This document shows, one piece after another, positions 1-10,290 of a stretch of 64,000 nt of DNA. The DNA lies in contig OX485803.1 in the NCBI GenBank assembly GCA_950295325.1, positions 74,725,554 to 74,789,553 of the forward strand, written 5' to 3'. Each line of letters begins with the position of its first letter. Position 1 is the first letter of the stretch. The stretch comes from Polytrichum commune. Lineage: Eukaryota; Streptophyta; Polytrichopsida; Polytrichales; Polytrichaceae. The position numbers and the translations under genes are program-made. The notes below the pieces were generated by a model that saw only the letters and a program-made list of their open reading frames with translations, was not told the DNA's origin and ran no database searches.

Positions 1-1170
1 CACACAAACCACATCACTACACAAAATAAGAGCCCACACTAATGTAGATGGCAATGAACAAGCATATGCACTAGCCAAAGGGGGGGGGGTGCAAACTAGC
101 CCATGGGCATGTTGTTGCACCATATGAACTCGCACAACCTCCAAAAAAATTAGTGGCACTAAATGCAATACACACCAAACAAAGGCCCCATTGGACACCT
201 CGAAGAACATATCCTCAAATATGACAAAAGACACAACTTTGCAACTATGACTGATTAAACCACCAATTATACAAATGGCTTGAAAACAAAGATATGAACA
301 AAACCTTATCAATTGACTTTTGGAAAACCCCCATGATCACAAACAAATAAAAAACATGCATGATTAAAATTTGAACTGGACAATATATGTGCCACGCTCT
401 CAAACAATTGTTCCTTGATAGAGAAACCTACCCATCACACACATACCATATGTGCAATTCAATGGATGCAAATACATGGCTACATGTACTCCTCAAATGC
501 AAACAACAACACATCCATGCGTTCATAACCCAAAAACACAACAAAGCAATATGTGAACTACGATAACTTCTTATATTAAACAAAATATCTAGACACTACA
601 CACTCATGAATATAATAACTCACAACAGACAATCCCAAGGGAACACAGTACGAGCATGGCTACTTCCATGTATCTGCAACACCCAAAGATGCCACTATAA
701 TGCCAAGCTTAAGCCCAACTTACTTCGTGTCATGGGCCATACGATTTATTGGATTTACATACTATAATGATAGATTCCCACATAAGCCCTCAAGAGTATA
801 CCCACAAATCTACCAACCGCTCATCAACAACATTGCAACGAGAGGATGGAATGTAGCCCCAATCATAGTCTTAGCTACAAGAGCTGGAGCCACCTCGCAT
901 ATCCCGTCAATGAAAAGTTTGGAAACTAAACCAAAACTCCCGTCGCTAAAATCAAAATCATAATTAAACAAATCAACACAATAGCCACACAATGCGCACA
1001 TTCCATACCAGCCCACAAAATAACACTAGAAAGTAGACAAACCATTGCAAACCTCCACGACCTACCATAGACCAAACCATCCACAACTTAAACACCATAA
1101 TTAAAATCCTCCAATTTAGCAAGTAAGTCATGTGCATCCCACTACCAATCCCCACGCCCCATTGCAAAAT
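1..1170 (+). pseudogene. Decayed LINE ORF2 3' end (RNase H tail to stop), truncated by window edge
   Basis: Read in pieces across several frames, this stretch aligns with the C-terminal third of ORF2 of the large LINE at 43.9-54.9 kb, in the opposite orientation. Near position 30 the RNase H end reads RAHTNVDGNEQAYALAKGG; the intact copy has RAHVNIDGNEKADKLAKEG, so the last catalytic Asp is Tyr here. Further pieces match the post-RNase H region with the Cys/His knuckle (about 430-530) and the terminal domain (700-963, IATRGW and ATSHIPSMK). The matching stop is near 1068. Many stops and frameshifts show it is dead. It supplies the uninterrupted outgroup that reveals a nested insertion in the 44 kb copy. 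The 5' part lies outside the window. Confidence 0.85.
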
Positions 1171-2334
1171 CCCACAAGAATAAAAGATTGGTAGTGGCAC
1201 AAAGCACTTTTAACTTAACTAGCGATTGTTTGGGGATAGGCCAATGGCTGATACGCATTTCATGCCTACACTCACATTTAGTAGTATTAAATCACTTCAC
1301 ACGTACCCACTCAAACGAATTCACAAAAATCAAACATGTACCAAATATAGGGCACAAACACTCACTTCCAACCAATATGGAGCCAATGACATGGTGCCCA
1401 TCCTCTCCCAAAATACACTTTATATCCTACTTCCCAACACCAATACACCCTGGGACAAATATTCACCTACTACATTTACAAAATACAAGTCATTATTTGG
1501 AAACCAACATTTGTACCTATACTTCATGTTTATGATAATTGTCATATTTTTGCGATACCAAAAAATGTCAACTACATATTGTAGGTCAACATCAATCAAA
1601 GAACTTGTCATGTATCTACAAGCAATCTAACCAATGGGTAAAAGATAAGTTGAGATTATGTCTTGGCAAGAGGGCATTATTGGATATGTAAGTAAGTACA
1701 CTAAGTAGTCCTATCATTGTGGGCCACAAGAATTTTCTCATGATTCTCCTAATGAGAATTAATGTGGGACACATTAATTTTCAACCCACGCTAAATATCC
1801 AGCAAAAAAATGTGGGCATATTAATTATTTTTCTATAAAATTAGAGTAGGTGGTTATTTTATTTCGTACTACCTTTATCCCAAACCTAATATTTAATGTA
1901 TTGGTTGAAAGTCTTCGTGAAGACTTAAGAAAAAACTTGGAGTCTTGGACCCATGTTATTTCTAGCCTTACTAGAAAAGTAGTGTGGCCCATGCTAATTA
2001 TTTCCGCACTAATTTTCCATCCACACTAATAAGACTATTTAGTGCGGCTGTCGGTTTAGCCCATTCATTGCCTTTTGGGTCCTATTGTACTTACTATAGA
2101 TGAACCTTCTACCCTTTCCACTTTGAGCGTGGAATCAAAGTCAATGGAACCCAATGGAAGGAGAATTGAATTTGGCACAACATGGAGTGACGAACTTAGT
2201 CGGTAACTTGGCTTGGAGGCCAAGTTTTCCTCTTACATCAAAGTTCCGGAAAGTTCCGGCGGGTTCCATTGGAACATGCATGTGAGTGTTGGGGCCAAAC
2301 AAAACACTTCAATTGCACGAGGATTAGGGCTGCT
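1171..2334. other. Gene-free AT-rich stretch
   Basis: Only short, frame-inconsistent ORFs occur here, with no recognisable domain. Several variants of the words attagtgtgg and actaattttcc near 1750-2040 suggest decayed foldback elements, but I could not define ends. Confidence 0.4.
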
Positions 2335-2835
2335 TCACACTATGGACAAAGGTCGAGAGGCCGTCGATTCCACCAATCAGATTGCAAGAAACCAAGAATT
2401 CAGCCTCTCAATCCTTCACACTAGAGGCCAAAGTCTAAAGGCCATCGCTCTCCAAAATGGCAACATGGTAGTATTTTGTGACTAAGGTGACATACTCTCA
2501 AAGGAAGTTTGGGTCAGACAGGAATGGAAACACAACCTATGGTCGAGAGGCCATCGATTTTTTTCATAGATATATTTAAATTTTAAAAAAATAACAAGAT
2601 CTTGGCCGTCAAATTTTGGGGGGGGGGGGTTGGGTAGGGAATAAAGTGAGATGTTGCTTCTTTCTTTGGACTTTGGGCTTGGCCTTTGAAGGCTTCACAC
2701 TATGCCCAGCTGAAGGCTCCAAATCTTATATTTTATTGGCTCTTTTCAACCCATTTCTTTAAACTCCCAACAAAGTTTGGCCATTCAAACCCACAACCTC
2801 TCGACTTGGATGGCCATAGTGTGAATCGGCCCTTA
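2335..2835. repeat. hAT-like MITE, copy 1
   Basis: The left end begins TAGGGCTGCTTCACACTATGG. The right end, read on the other strand, begins TAAGGGCCGATTCACACTATGG, and both arms continue into a GTCGAGAGG block, giving about 38 bp of imperfect terminal inverted repeat. Length is about 500 bp with no coding capacity. The TAGGG terminus is typical of hAT elements; I did not find a clean 8-bp target duplication. A second copy of the same size is at 7266-7770. A G12 run (2618-2629) lies inside. Confidence 0.65.
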
Positions 2836-4290
2836 TTGTAGCACCATGGCAAGTTTGGTGTTAGTTATATTATTGTGGGAATTGTTAATTGTTTTAACAT
2901 TCTTGTAGAAGAATTCATTAAGAAAAAGAAAAATCATGACAAATTATTTCCTTTATTGAAATTATCTAAACAACTGTGAGACTATGGGTTTATATGGCAA
3001 GACCCGTGAAGTTATATATGTGCTATTTATATAGAAAATTTAAACTATGTAACTTATATGGTATTTGAGATGGGTGAAAATTTATTGTGGGTTAGTCAAA
3101 ATCAAGCCATAATTGAGCCAAATTTGAGCATGTGCATGCCATCTAAAGCTTGGTAGGCCAATCTTCACTTGAGGCTCTAAATCCTGCAAACAAATATAAT
3201 GTGGGCCACACTAAATATCAATAATCATTGTATACATGTTTGTATAATGAGGCTCGTTACAAGTACATTGGTTATCCCAATTAGTGTGGGTTATTATTTG
3301 GAGTTATGCAATGTTATAACTATTTAATAAGAATATAATGTTTTACCAAACGAAGTCATTTATTTTCTACAATGTTCAAACAAGCTATTGAACGTTTGTT
3401 TGTAAATTTTGAGCTTTTGAGTAAGACGTTATTACATGGCATAAATCCAAACAGTTGAACGTGGTAATTGGGATAGTTGGTGTAGCTTTCCCAAGCTCAC
3501 TTTATTCCATTCCTCTATAATAAGCTAATATTAAAGCTTCCTTAACCTCTAATGTCCCATCTGGATTCTTTTGTCCACATGAGTTTTTTTTACACTATGT
3601 GTTTAATTATAAAAAATTGGGGGGGGGGGGAGGGTGTGAATGACATTATAATGACATATTTGACGTTAAATTATATATAATTGAAATCAACTTTAAGTCA
3701 ACTTTTGTGTGACAATAAATGGCATATGTGACTACTTGTGAGAGAAACAAATGGACAAAAATAAATAAATCATAAGGAGTTATTCTTTGTATATAAATAA
3801 ATAAATCACAAATCTCATGATTTGTGTTTTGACCACTGAGCATTTTCACTAGTAACTGAATACAATAGAAACATCAAATTCTTTGAAGAAATAGGTTCCC
3901 ATGTCCGAAAGTTACTTCTCATAAAACAAAGGGGGGGGGGGGGTTGCAAGTCAACTTTCTTGTAAGGTATATATGCAAATTCTACATGATGGCTTGAGGG
4001 GGCTTGACCCTTGGACCATGCAATGTCCCAAACTTACTCCTTTGGTAAGATGAATTGAAAGAATTGCAAACTCATTTTCATGACGTTACAAACCAATTTA
4101 GCAATATGTTATACTGATTTTATTGGAATTATGAACCAAGTTCATTATATATGTAACCAATTTAGCTTGAACTTTCAACCAATTTCACTACATGTTGTGA
4201 ACAATTTCATGATTTGGTATCCATTTTCACAACTTCACAAAATCAATTACATGAATTGTATGACTTTATTTCACAAAGCATGATACATCA
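2836..4290. other. Gene-free stretch with a foldback element and G-runs
   Basis: A foldback of about 210 bp lies at roughly 3271-3480, with arms sharing TATCCCAATTA in inverted orientation. G homopolymers of 12-13 nt are at 3619-3630 and 3931-3943. No coding signal was seen. Confidence 0.5.
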
Positions 4291-5110
4291 TGTATAAGAT
4301 TCTTCTAATCGCTTCCCACGACTAACTTTACCAAAAATTCGATTGACCTCTCTTATCCAACCTTGGACTATGTCTACAATGATTGCTTGTACATCATAGT
4401 TAATGTGACCTACTATTGTTTGATGGTTTTGGGATTCATTATGTGATGTGTCCAAATACCCATTTTGCAGCATTGACAAATGGAAGTAGACATGTCCAAC
4501 ATCTTTAAAAGATTATTGTATTTCACGAGGTTTGTAAAACGGGACATCGTCCATGACGACGAACCTTTGTCTATCAAGGCTAGGAATGACCTTGGTCTAA
4601 ATGAATTCTAAGAACTTGTCTACATTGATGGCACTAAGTGTGATGTTGTGTGCAATGATACCTTCACGACCAACTGCAACCACCAAAGAAAAAAAATTCA
4701 ACCCCTGTGAGTTGGATGAATTCATTGGCATCTTTGTCCTTGATGAGCCTTTCCAAATCAACGTGTCAAATATAAATTGAAAATGACGTCACCCATGTAT
4801 TCAACACCAACCATATTGTCACCGAGCTCTAAATTTTTTTTGACATCACTCTATACGCTCTCTGAGATGTTCTTCATTGTTATAATTATTTGGTTCATAA
4901 CGCATGAACTCAAGGATAAATCCAACTTGACTTCAAATGGCTTTTGAAACACAAATGATAGATACATGGCGTGGGAATTGAAAAACTTCATTGAGCTAAC
5001 AATGGAGAGATTCTACGATGATGTTTGGATCTCCATCAAGCCTCTCTACCAACCATTGAATGTGCTCATCTCGTAACTTGGATAGCGAACATCGCCTCCA
5101 TGATTGGGCA
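4290..5110 (-). pseudogene. Relic of an IS630/Tc1-type (DDE_3) transposase
   Basis: Conceptual minus-strand pieces, in order, show an N-terminal helix-turn-helix-like stretch (DEHIQWLVERLDGDPNI near 5070-5010), an R-YEPNN-type segment (about 4900), then GREGIIAHNITLSAINVDKF (about 4670-4620), FVVMDDVPFYKPREI (about 4575-4530) and FKDVGHVYFHLSMLQNGYLD (about 4510-4450). This order and the VVMDxxxxxK block match the DDE_3 catalytic core of IS630/Tc1 superfamily transposases, where the block is normally MDNxxxHK and is followed by a hydrophobic LPPYSPxLNPIE segment. Here His is lost and the LPPYSP block is degraded. Internal stops and frameshifts mark it as dead. It is clearly different from the Tc1-like element at 56 kb. 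Terminal repeats were not identified. Confidence 0.6.
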
Positions 5111-5577
5111 TTAATTGGTTGTTTTCTTCATAATCTATAGCTATGCTCGTGATAGTTTTGTACAAATATCCATATTGTTTACTTGTGTTGGCATAAGTTA
5201 AGCCCTAATTAAAAATAGAATGTATGATTCGTGAGCGAAGTGCATCGTCCATGCAATTATATCTACACGACCAACTATGCATAGGATACTAAAATGAGTT
5301 GGTTTAGAAGAACAAACTATAATCCTAAATGAACAAAAAGCTAATTGTAATTTGAAACTAACGCCAATTCTAATTTGAATCAGCATAGAACAACACAAAG
5401 CCAACTGCTTCGAATCAAGAAACAAATACAATAAAACAATGTATCGCTCACAACCAAAACCCTAACCAATACAAAAAGTACACCCTTCAAACACTACAAC
5501 ATATAGAAGGCATTAACTCATTCAATATATCTCTGAGAGACAAAAACCCGAGGAGGAGATGATCCAAGACTACATTG
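5111..5577. other. Gene-free stretch
   Basis: AT-rich sequence upstream (relative to its orientation) of the DDE_3 relic; it may be the relic's 5' flank. No coding or structured signal was seen. Confidence 0.35.
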
Positions 5578-5761
5578 TTTATGGTATTTAGTGTCACTTC
5601 CTATTTGGAGTTACGCATTGTTATAACATGTGGTTGTTAATGTAAATTTTGACCAAGTAAATACATTAATGTTTGTAGTGTCCAAACAACCAATTTAATC
5701 TATAGGAAAACATTATAGCACAACGTAACTCCAAATAGTAAGTGATACTAAATACCATAAA
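5578..5761. repeat. MITE (foldback) with ~50-bp terminal inverted repeats
   Basis: The left arm begins TTTATGGTATTTAGTGTCAC and the right arm on the other strand begins TTTATGGTATTTAGTATCAC. The similarity continues through a TATTTGGAGTTACG block, about 50 bp in all. Total length is 184 bp. The GGAGTTACG plus TATAAC block recurs in foldbacks near 3300 and at 59194-59790, so these are related families. Confidence 0.75.
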
Positions 5762-5943
5762 GGGTGTATTGAGCTGTAGATTGTTGGATTCAATAATTGC
5801 CCAAGGGGTTTGGTCATTGAGCTTGGACAACACAAAGCCACTCTTGAGTATTGGGAGTCCTCTATGTTGTTTTCAATTGAGGATAAGCAATTACAATATT
5901 GCATGAATTGCTTCCAAATCAATTTCATTGTCAAACCTAGTAC

Positions 5944-6265
5944 TACTAGTAGAAAACTATGTCCAAAAAAATTGGCTGCGGTTTTTTGACCAATTTGATC
6001 TGCAATCGCTAAACGACTACATATTTTATTCTTTCTCGTTTTGCGATTGAAGTTTTAGGAATTTGTAGGGCATGTAACATACCGTCGGAAAGGTATTTTC
6101 AAGGCATTTCCAACAGTATAGTAGACGCCCCACAAATTTCTAAAATTTTGATTACTAAACCAAAAAAAAAAAAATGCATTTGTTTAGCGACCGTAGATCA
6201 AGCTGGTCAAAAGAATCGCATCCAATTTCGGGTGCGGTTCTATTTGGCATAGTTTTCTATTAGTG
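5944..6265. repeat. CACTA-type MITE
   Basis: The right end read outward is CACTAATAGAAAACTATGCC and the left end is TACTAGTAGAAAACTATGTC, followed by matching CCAATTT and GCGG blocks. The element is 322 bp, AT-rich and without an ORF, and has a smaller palindromic core around 6050-6130. CACTA termini suggest mobilisation by an En/Spm-type transposase; no such transposase is in the window. Confidence 0.65.
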
Positions 6266-7265
6266 CACGAAGACTATGTTTGTGAAACGGGGAGGCGAGA
6301 AGTTGAGAATACGAGAACCACATAGTGCGAAAAGATTTATGAAATTGGTTCAGAATAATCACGAAGTTGGATAGAGGTAAAAGTCCACTATCGTGAAGTT
6401 GAGGTGTGCCATATGTCAAGTCAGTTTAGAAGACTCATGAACTAACTCAGAAGATTAATGAAATTGGTAGAACACTCTAGTAACATTGGTTGGAAAGTTC
6501 ATGAACTAGCTTGGAACCTTCGTGAAATTGAGTTTGCAATTCAATGAAATCATCTTACAAAAGGAGTAATTTGAACTAATGTAGGCATTCAAAATTCATA
6601 AGTAACGCACTTAGTATCACAATTGTATGAAACTTGACATGTAGACAATTATCACCATTATGTAACCCTATAAAACATTCATTCGTAAAAGTTGTAAATC
6701 ATTATATATTTTTTCATGTGAATTACCGTTTCTTTCGGTATCATCAAGATCCAATCATCAAAAGCTCTCATCTATTATCAAGCATCATAAAGCTACATGT
6801 GCTAAGGATGCTCGTGGAGTTCTCATACCAAAGCTATGTAATCTCTATGTTACCTTGAACTAAGAGTTGATCTAGATCAAGGTTTTCTTATATGGAGTTC
6901 ACCAAGTTCTCCGAGTGCACTAACTATATGGATGTAATGTTCAAATCAATCTCGACAAGTATGCATGTTTCCCAAAGTTGCTTCCTTTATAGCCTTGCAA
7001 CCTGCATTATTACAATGTGTGCTAATGCATGGAAAATGAAATGGTTCTCCCTATAAAGCCATTAAATGAGTAAAGAAAAAAAAATCTCAAGTTTGATTGT
7101 AAGTAACTATATTTTCCATTGAAATTCGATCATAAAACTTTATGTGACATTCTTCTAGAGGGCTTCGGGATATTCATTTGCTAACATGTTGACACCATTC
7201 ACACACAAATCCAATTGTATGATAGGGCCCATAGTTGGAAGTACCAACAATGGCCAAACACACCT
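6266..7265. other. Gene-free AT-rich stretch
   Basis: ORFs are short and overlap without frame preference. No domain, RNA gene or clear repeat boundary was seen. Confidence 0.35.
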
Positions 7266-7770
7266 TAGGGCCACTTCACACACGAGACTGAGAGCCCGTG
7301 ACCATTACACTTCAAGCACTCTCATTGGTGGATAAGGCGGAGCCGGTCCAAGTTCTCTTCACTCTACGCTTGAGGGACCAACGGAGTATGTAAATGCGAG
7401 ATGGATGTAAAGTCTACATGGATTCCTACGTGGCATCAAATGGATCATGTCTCATGGTCACTTGGACTATTTTCAAAAACCACTTCTTGGGGGTAAGTCT
7501 GACACAAAACCGGGAGACTATGGCACTCCACATGTTCACAACCATTGATTTATTCTATTTTATCATGTGTGAGGACCCGCATGAATAAAAAATTCATTGA
7601 AATAGCATTTGATTGAGGGCATGGTCACATGTGGCTTCACACTACACTTGAAGATCCATAGCCACACTACGTGATTTTGGAGGTGTGCTGGGACGGCCTT
7701 TGGACACTTTCTTTTGAGCTCTCACAATTTCATGGTCATGGCTCTTGGCTTGTGTGTGAAGTGGCCCTTA
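7266..7770. repeat. hAT-like MITE, copy 2
   Basis: Left end TAGGGCCACTTCACACAC; right end on the other strand TAAGGGCCACTTCACACAC. The arms stay similar through GAGCC and TGACCAT for about 40 bp. Length is about 505 bp, nearly identical to the copy at 2335-2835 and with the same TAGGGC-TTCACAC terminus, so both belong to one family. No ORF with coding character. Confidence 0.7.
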
Positions 7771-8719
7771 GTGGACCTAACCAAGATTATGGGAGACCAA
7801 CAAACATTGTCATGTTTATTGCCATTTTGACCTTATTTAAGCTCCATATCATTTGGAACAATGTGTATCACTTTACATATTTTTACAAATGTAAAAAAAG
7901 CTTGATTCTTTCTACTAAGTTGATCATCATGTGGATATTGGTTGTTATATACTTATAAATGTCACACATTCCATGAAGTACTCTAGGAAATTAGCTTTTG
8001 AACTCCACCTTTATGTGCATTTAGTCCCAAAGATAAGTCTTCACCTCTAAATGTTCTAAGGCTTATTTTTTACGTGGAGGATTTAATTTCGGTTGTGGAT
8101 ACAAAACTAGTTATCCCACACCGAATGGTCTTGAATTAATTGTGTGTGTGTGTGTGGGTGGTGGGGGGGGGGGGGTGAGCTCGGACTACAATATCTCATG
8201 CACCACAATATTTACACCGACACTTTTCAACATCACAATGAATTTTTCACAATTTTTTTGAAATGCTCTAGCTCTGCTTCATACCTTTCCAACTACCAAA
8301 CTACCTTCACCATGTGAGAAGACATTTGGGTACATATGATAGCAACACATGTAGTACTCAAACTTTCCATTCTAGCACACAAGGGGACATTATTCCAGGT
8401 GCTCGTGTCACATTGAACCACTGGGAGTTGTAGATTGGCTCATGATTATGACACTAGCAAGGCCAAGCCAATGATAAACGCCTTGGGTGATCAATATTGC
8501 ATGTCATGACATACGTTGTATATTATATGACAATTGCCACATGTGCGTTGACATGATACGAGAGACTAATGCCCCCATATTTCATTTCCATACTTCTGGC
8601 AAGTACGTTGACTACTCAAACTTCGATTCTTTATACAACAAACAGAGATCACTGTTGGTTCTCTTGGACACTTTGGATTAAGGTAAACTTGTGTGAATCT
8701 AACGTACCAATAATATGAA
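7771..8719. other. Gene-free stretch with a simple repeat
   Basis: A short (GT)n tract at about 8140-8157 runs into a G13 run (8163-8175). Nothing else could be recognised. Confidence 0.4.
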
Positions 8720-9040
8720 CACCTAGACTTGAGCGGTATGTGATTAAGTGTGGATCTAAGAATGGACACAAGAAAAACACGTGCATAGAAGAGATTGGAG
8801 AATGTGCTCAAAATATGCTAACCATTCTACGCTCAATATAGTCAACATAATTTGAGGGGGGGGAAGAGGACATGTATGACCATTTAATGAACACTGAAAT
8901 CTTCAGTTTGATAATAAATGAGATATTCATATGAGCTCCATTAACTATGAGGCAATAACCATGGTTGGCCATGGTTTAGATTTACTAATTATCTTGCACT
9001 AATTGCATATTTTATATCCGATGAGAAGTAGGTGCAAAGA
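8720..9040. repeat. Dispersed repeat, copy A (partner at 57230-57545)
   Basis: Shares an ordered series of words with 57230-57545 in the same orientation, including ATGCTCAAAATATG, GATATTCATATGA/GATATTCATGTGA and GATTTAGATTT, with an overall similar but diverged backbone. No coding content was recognised. Probably an old uncharacterised transposon family. Confidence 0.5.
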
Positions 9041-10290
9041 GTAAAATTTCCAAATAACACACATAGTACCTTATGGCTTCTTGGACTTTAAAATCAATCT
9101 CATTTTATTTCCTTTCATTGGGAAATTGGGACAGGTCCCTCTGCCCATAGTAGAATGGGAACTTCATAAGGAGCATGGGAACAACAAAGGGAACATGTGA
9201 AGTCCGCGGAGAACGTAGGAAGGCGAAGCTTGGAAAGCTTCCGGAAAAGAGCGATGGCGGCTGTGGCCGTGGATTCATCAACACGTCCGCTTTCCTTTCC
9301 GTCCAAGACTAGCTTTATACCACATTTCTCCTCATTCATTCCTCGTCACGACGATCTTTTCCTCGTTCATTTTGGTGCAGATTTGCGCACATACGAGGTT
9401 CTTGAACATTCCTGAATGTGCCTCAAAACCTCCGAAAGAAAAGATTTCGCAACTTCTTATTAGTTGCAGATGGGAGATTGCGTTTTTAGTTACTTGCTGG
9501 AACAAATTCATTTTGAGAGTCCATTGCGCGTGCAGAATTTTCTTGTGAGACGCATCGAATTTGCGGAAAGGTTTGCAATGGGAACCGGTGTCCTTAGGGG
9601 CAGGTGTAGGGTTTGAGAGAGATTTTTTGATTGCAGAGTTCGGTTTGCGGAGAGAGGGGCAGGCTAGTGGCTCTGGAGAATACATTTGAGTTGGAGCATT
9701 GAAGAGGTCCATTGAGATCCTCATGTGTCAGATATGGCGAGGGTTGGGTTTAGGTTTTAAGGTCATGTTCTTGAGGTGGTCGCGCAAGGTGATGGAAGAG
9801 TGACAAACATGTGGTTCTTGGAATCATCGTATCATAGGTTATGTTATGGAATATTCGATGGAGATTTAAGATTATAGAATTGGGTAACTAGGGTGTAAGG
9901 ATCAGCTGGAGTGTGTATCCTGAGAATGTAGATTCCAAAGGAGGATTTGCAGACCAGATTCTCGGGCTTTGCACGTGAATTGAAAGCTAGGGCTTGTGAA
10001 TTGCTGTTCCTCCTCATGTCTTTGCAATGGAAACTCAGCAGACGAAAAGAATGTGTGATTGGTAGCTGAGACAGGTTAAGAAATGGGAGGAGAAATTATA
10101 ATCTTCTTTCTGAAGAGGCCATATATGTCAAGAGTTGTTCAGCATAAAAGAGTACTTACAGCCTGAAAGCCGACATGAGGAGATTAATGAGGCAAGAACA
10201 GGGATAATCCTAGGGTTTTAGAGTTTAGGGTTTAAGGTACATTTGGATTTACTCCGACATCAATCTAGGATAGGCAAAATTGAGGCGCCT
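9041..10290 (+). promoter_or_regulatory. Probable promoter and 5' leader of the carrier gene
   Basis: Base composition rises here, and from about 9200 the sequence looks transcribed. An ATG at 9254 opens a short frame (MAAVAVDSST...) that closes at 9415, which could be an upstream ORF or an unrecognised first exon. Repeated TAGGGTTT words near 10210-10235 resemble telo-box motifs often found in plant 5' regions. I cannot place the transcription start. Confidence 0.3.

Noticed and set aside
1226-1630. A 134-codon plus-strand ORF beyond the LINE relic
   Set aside because: No homology pattern, overlaps another ORF of similar length in a second frame, and sits in AT-rich decayed DNA.
7671-7958. 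A 95-codon ORF at the end of a MITE
   Set aside because: Its first part is MITE sequence and its end is AT-rich repeat; no family match.
9332-9724. A 130-codon minus-strand ORF upstream of the carrier gene
   Set aside because: No recognisable domain, and opposite to the strand of the gene whose leader it overlaps; likely chance in a less AT-rich segment.
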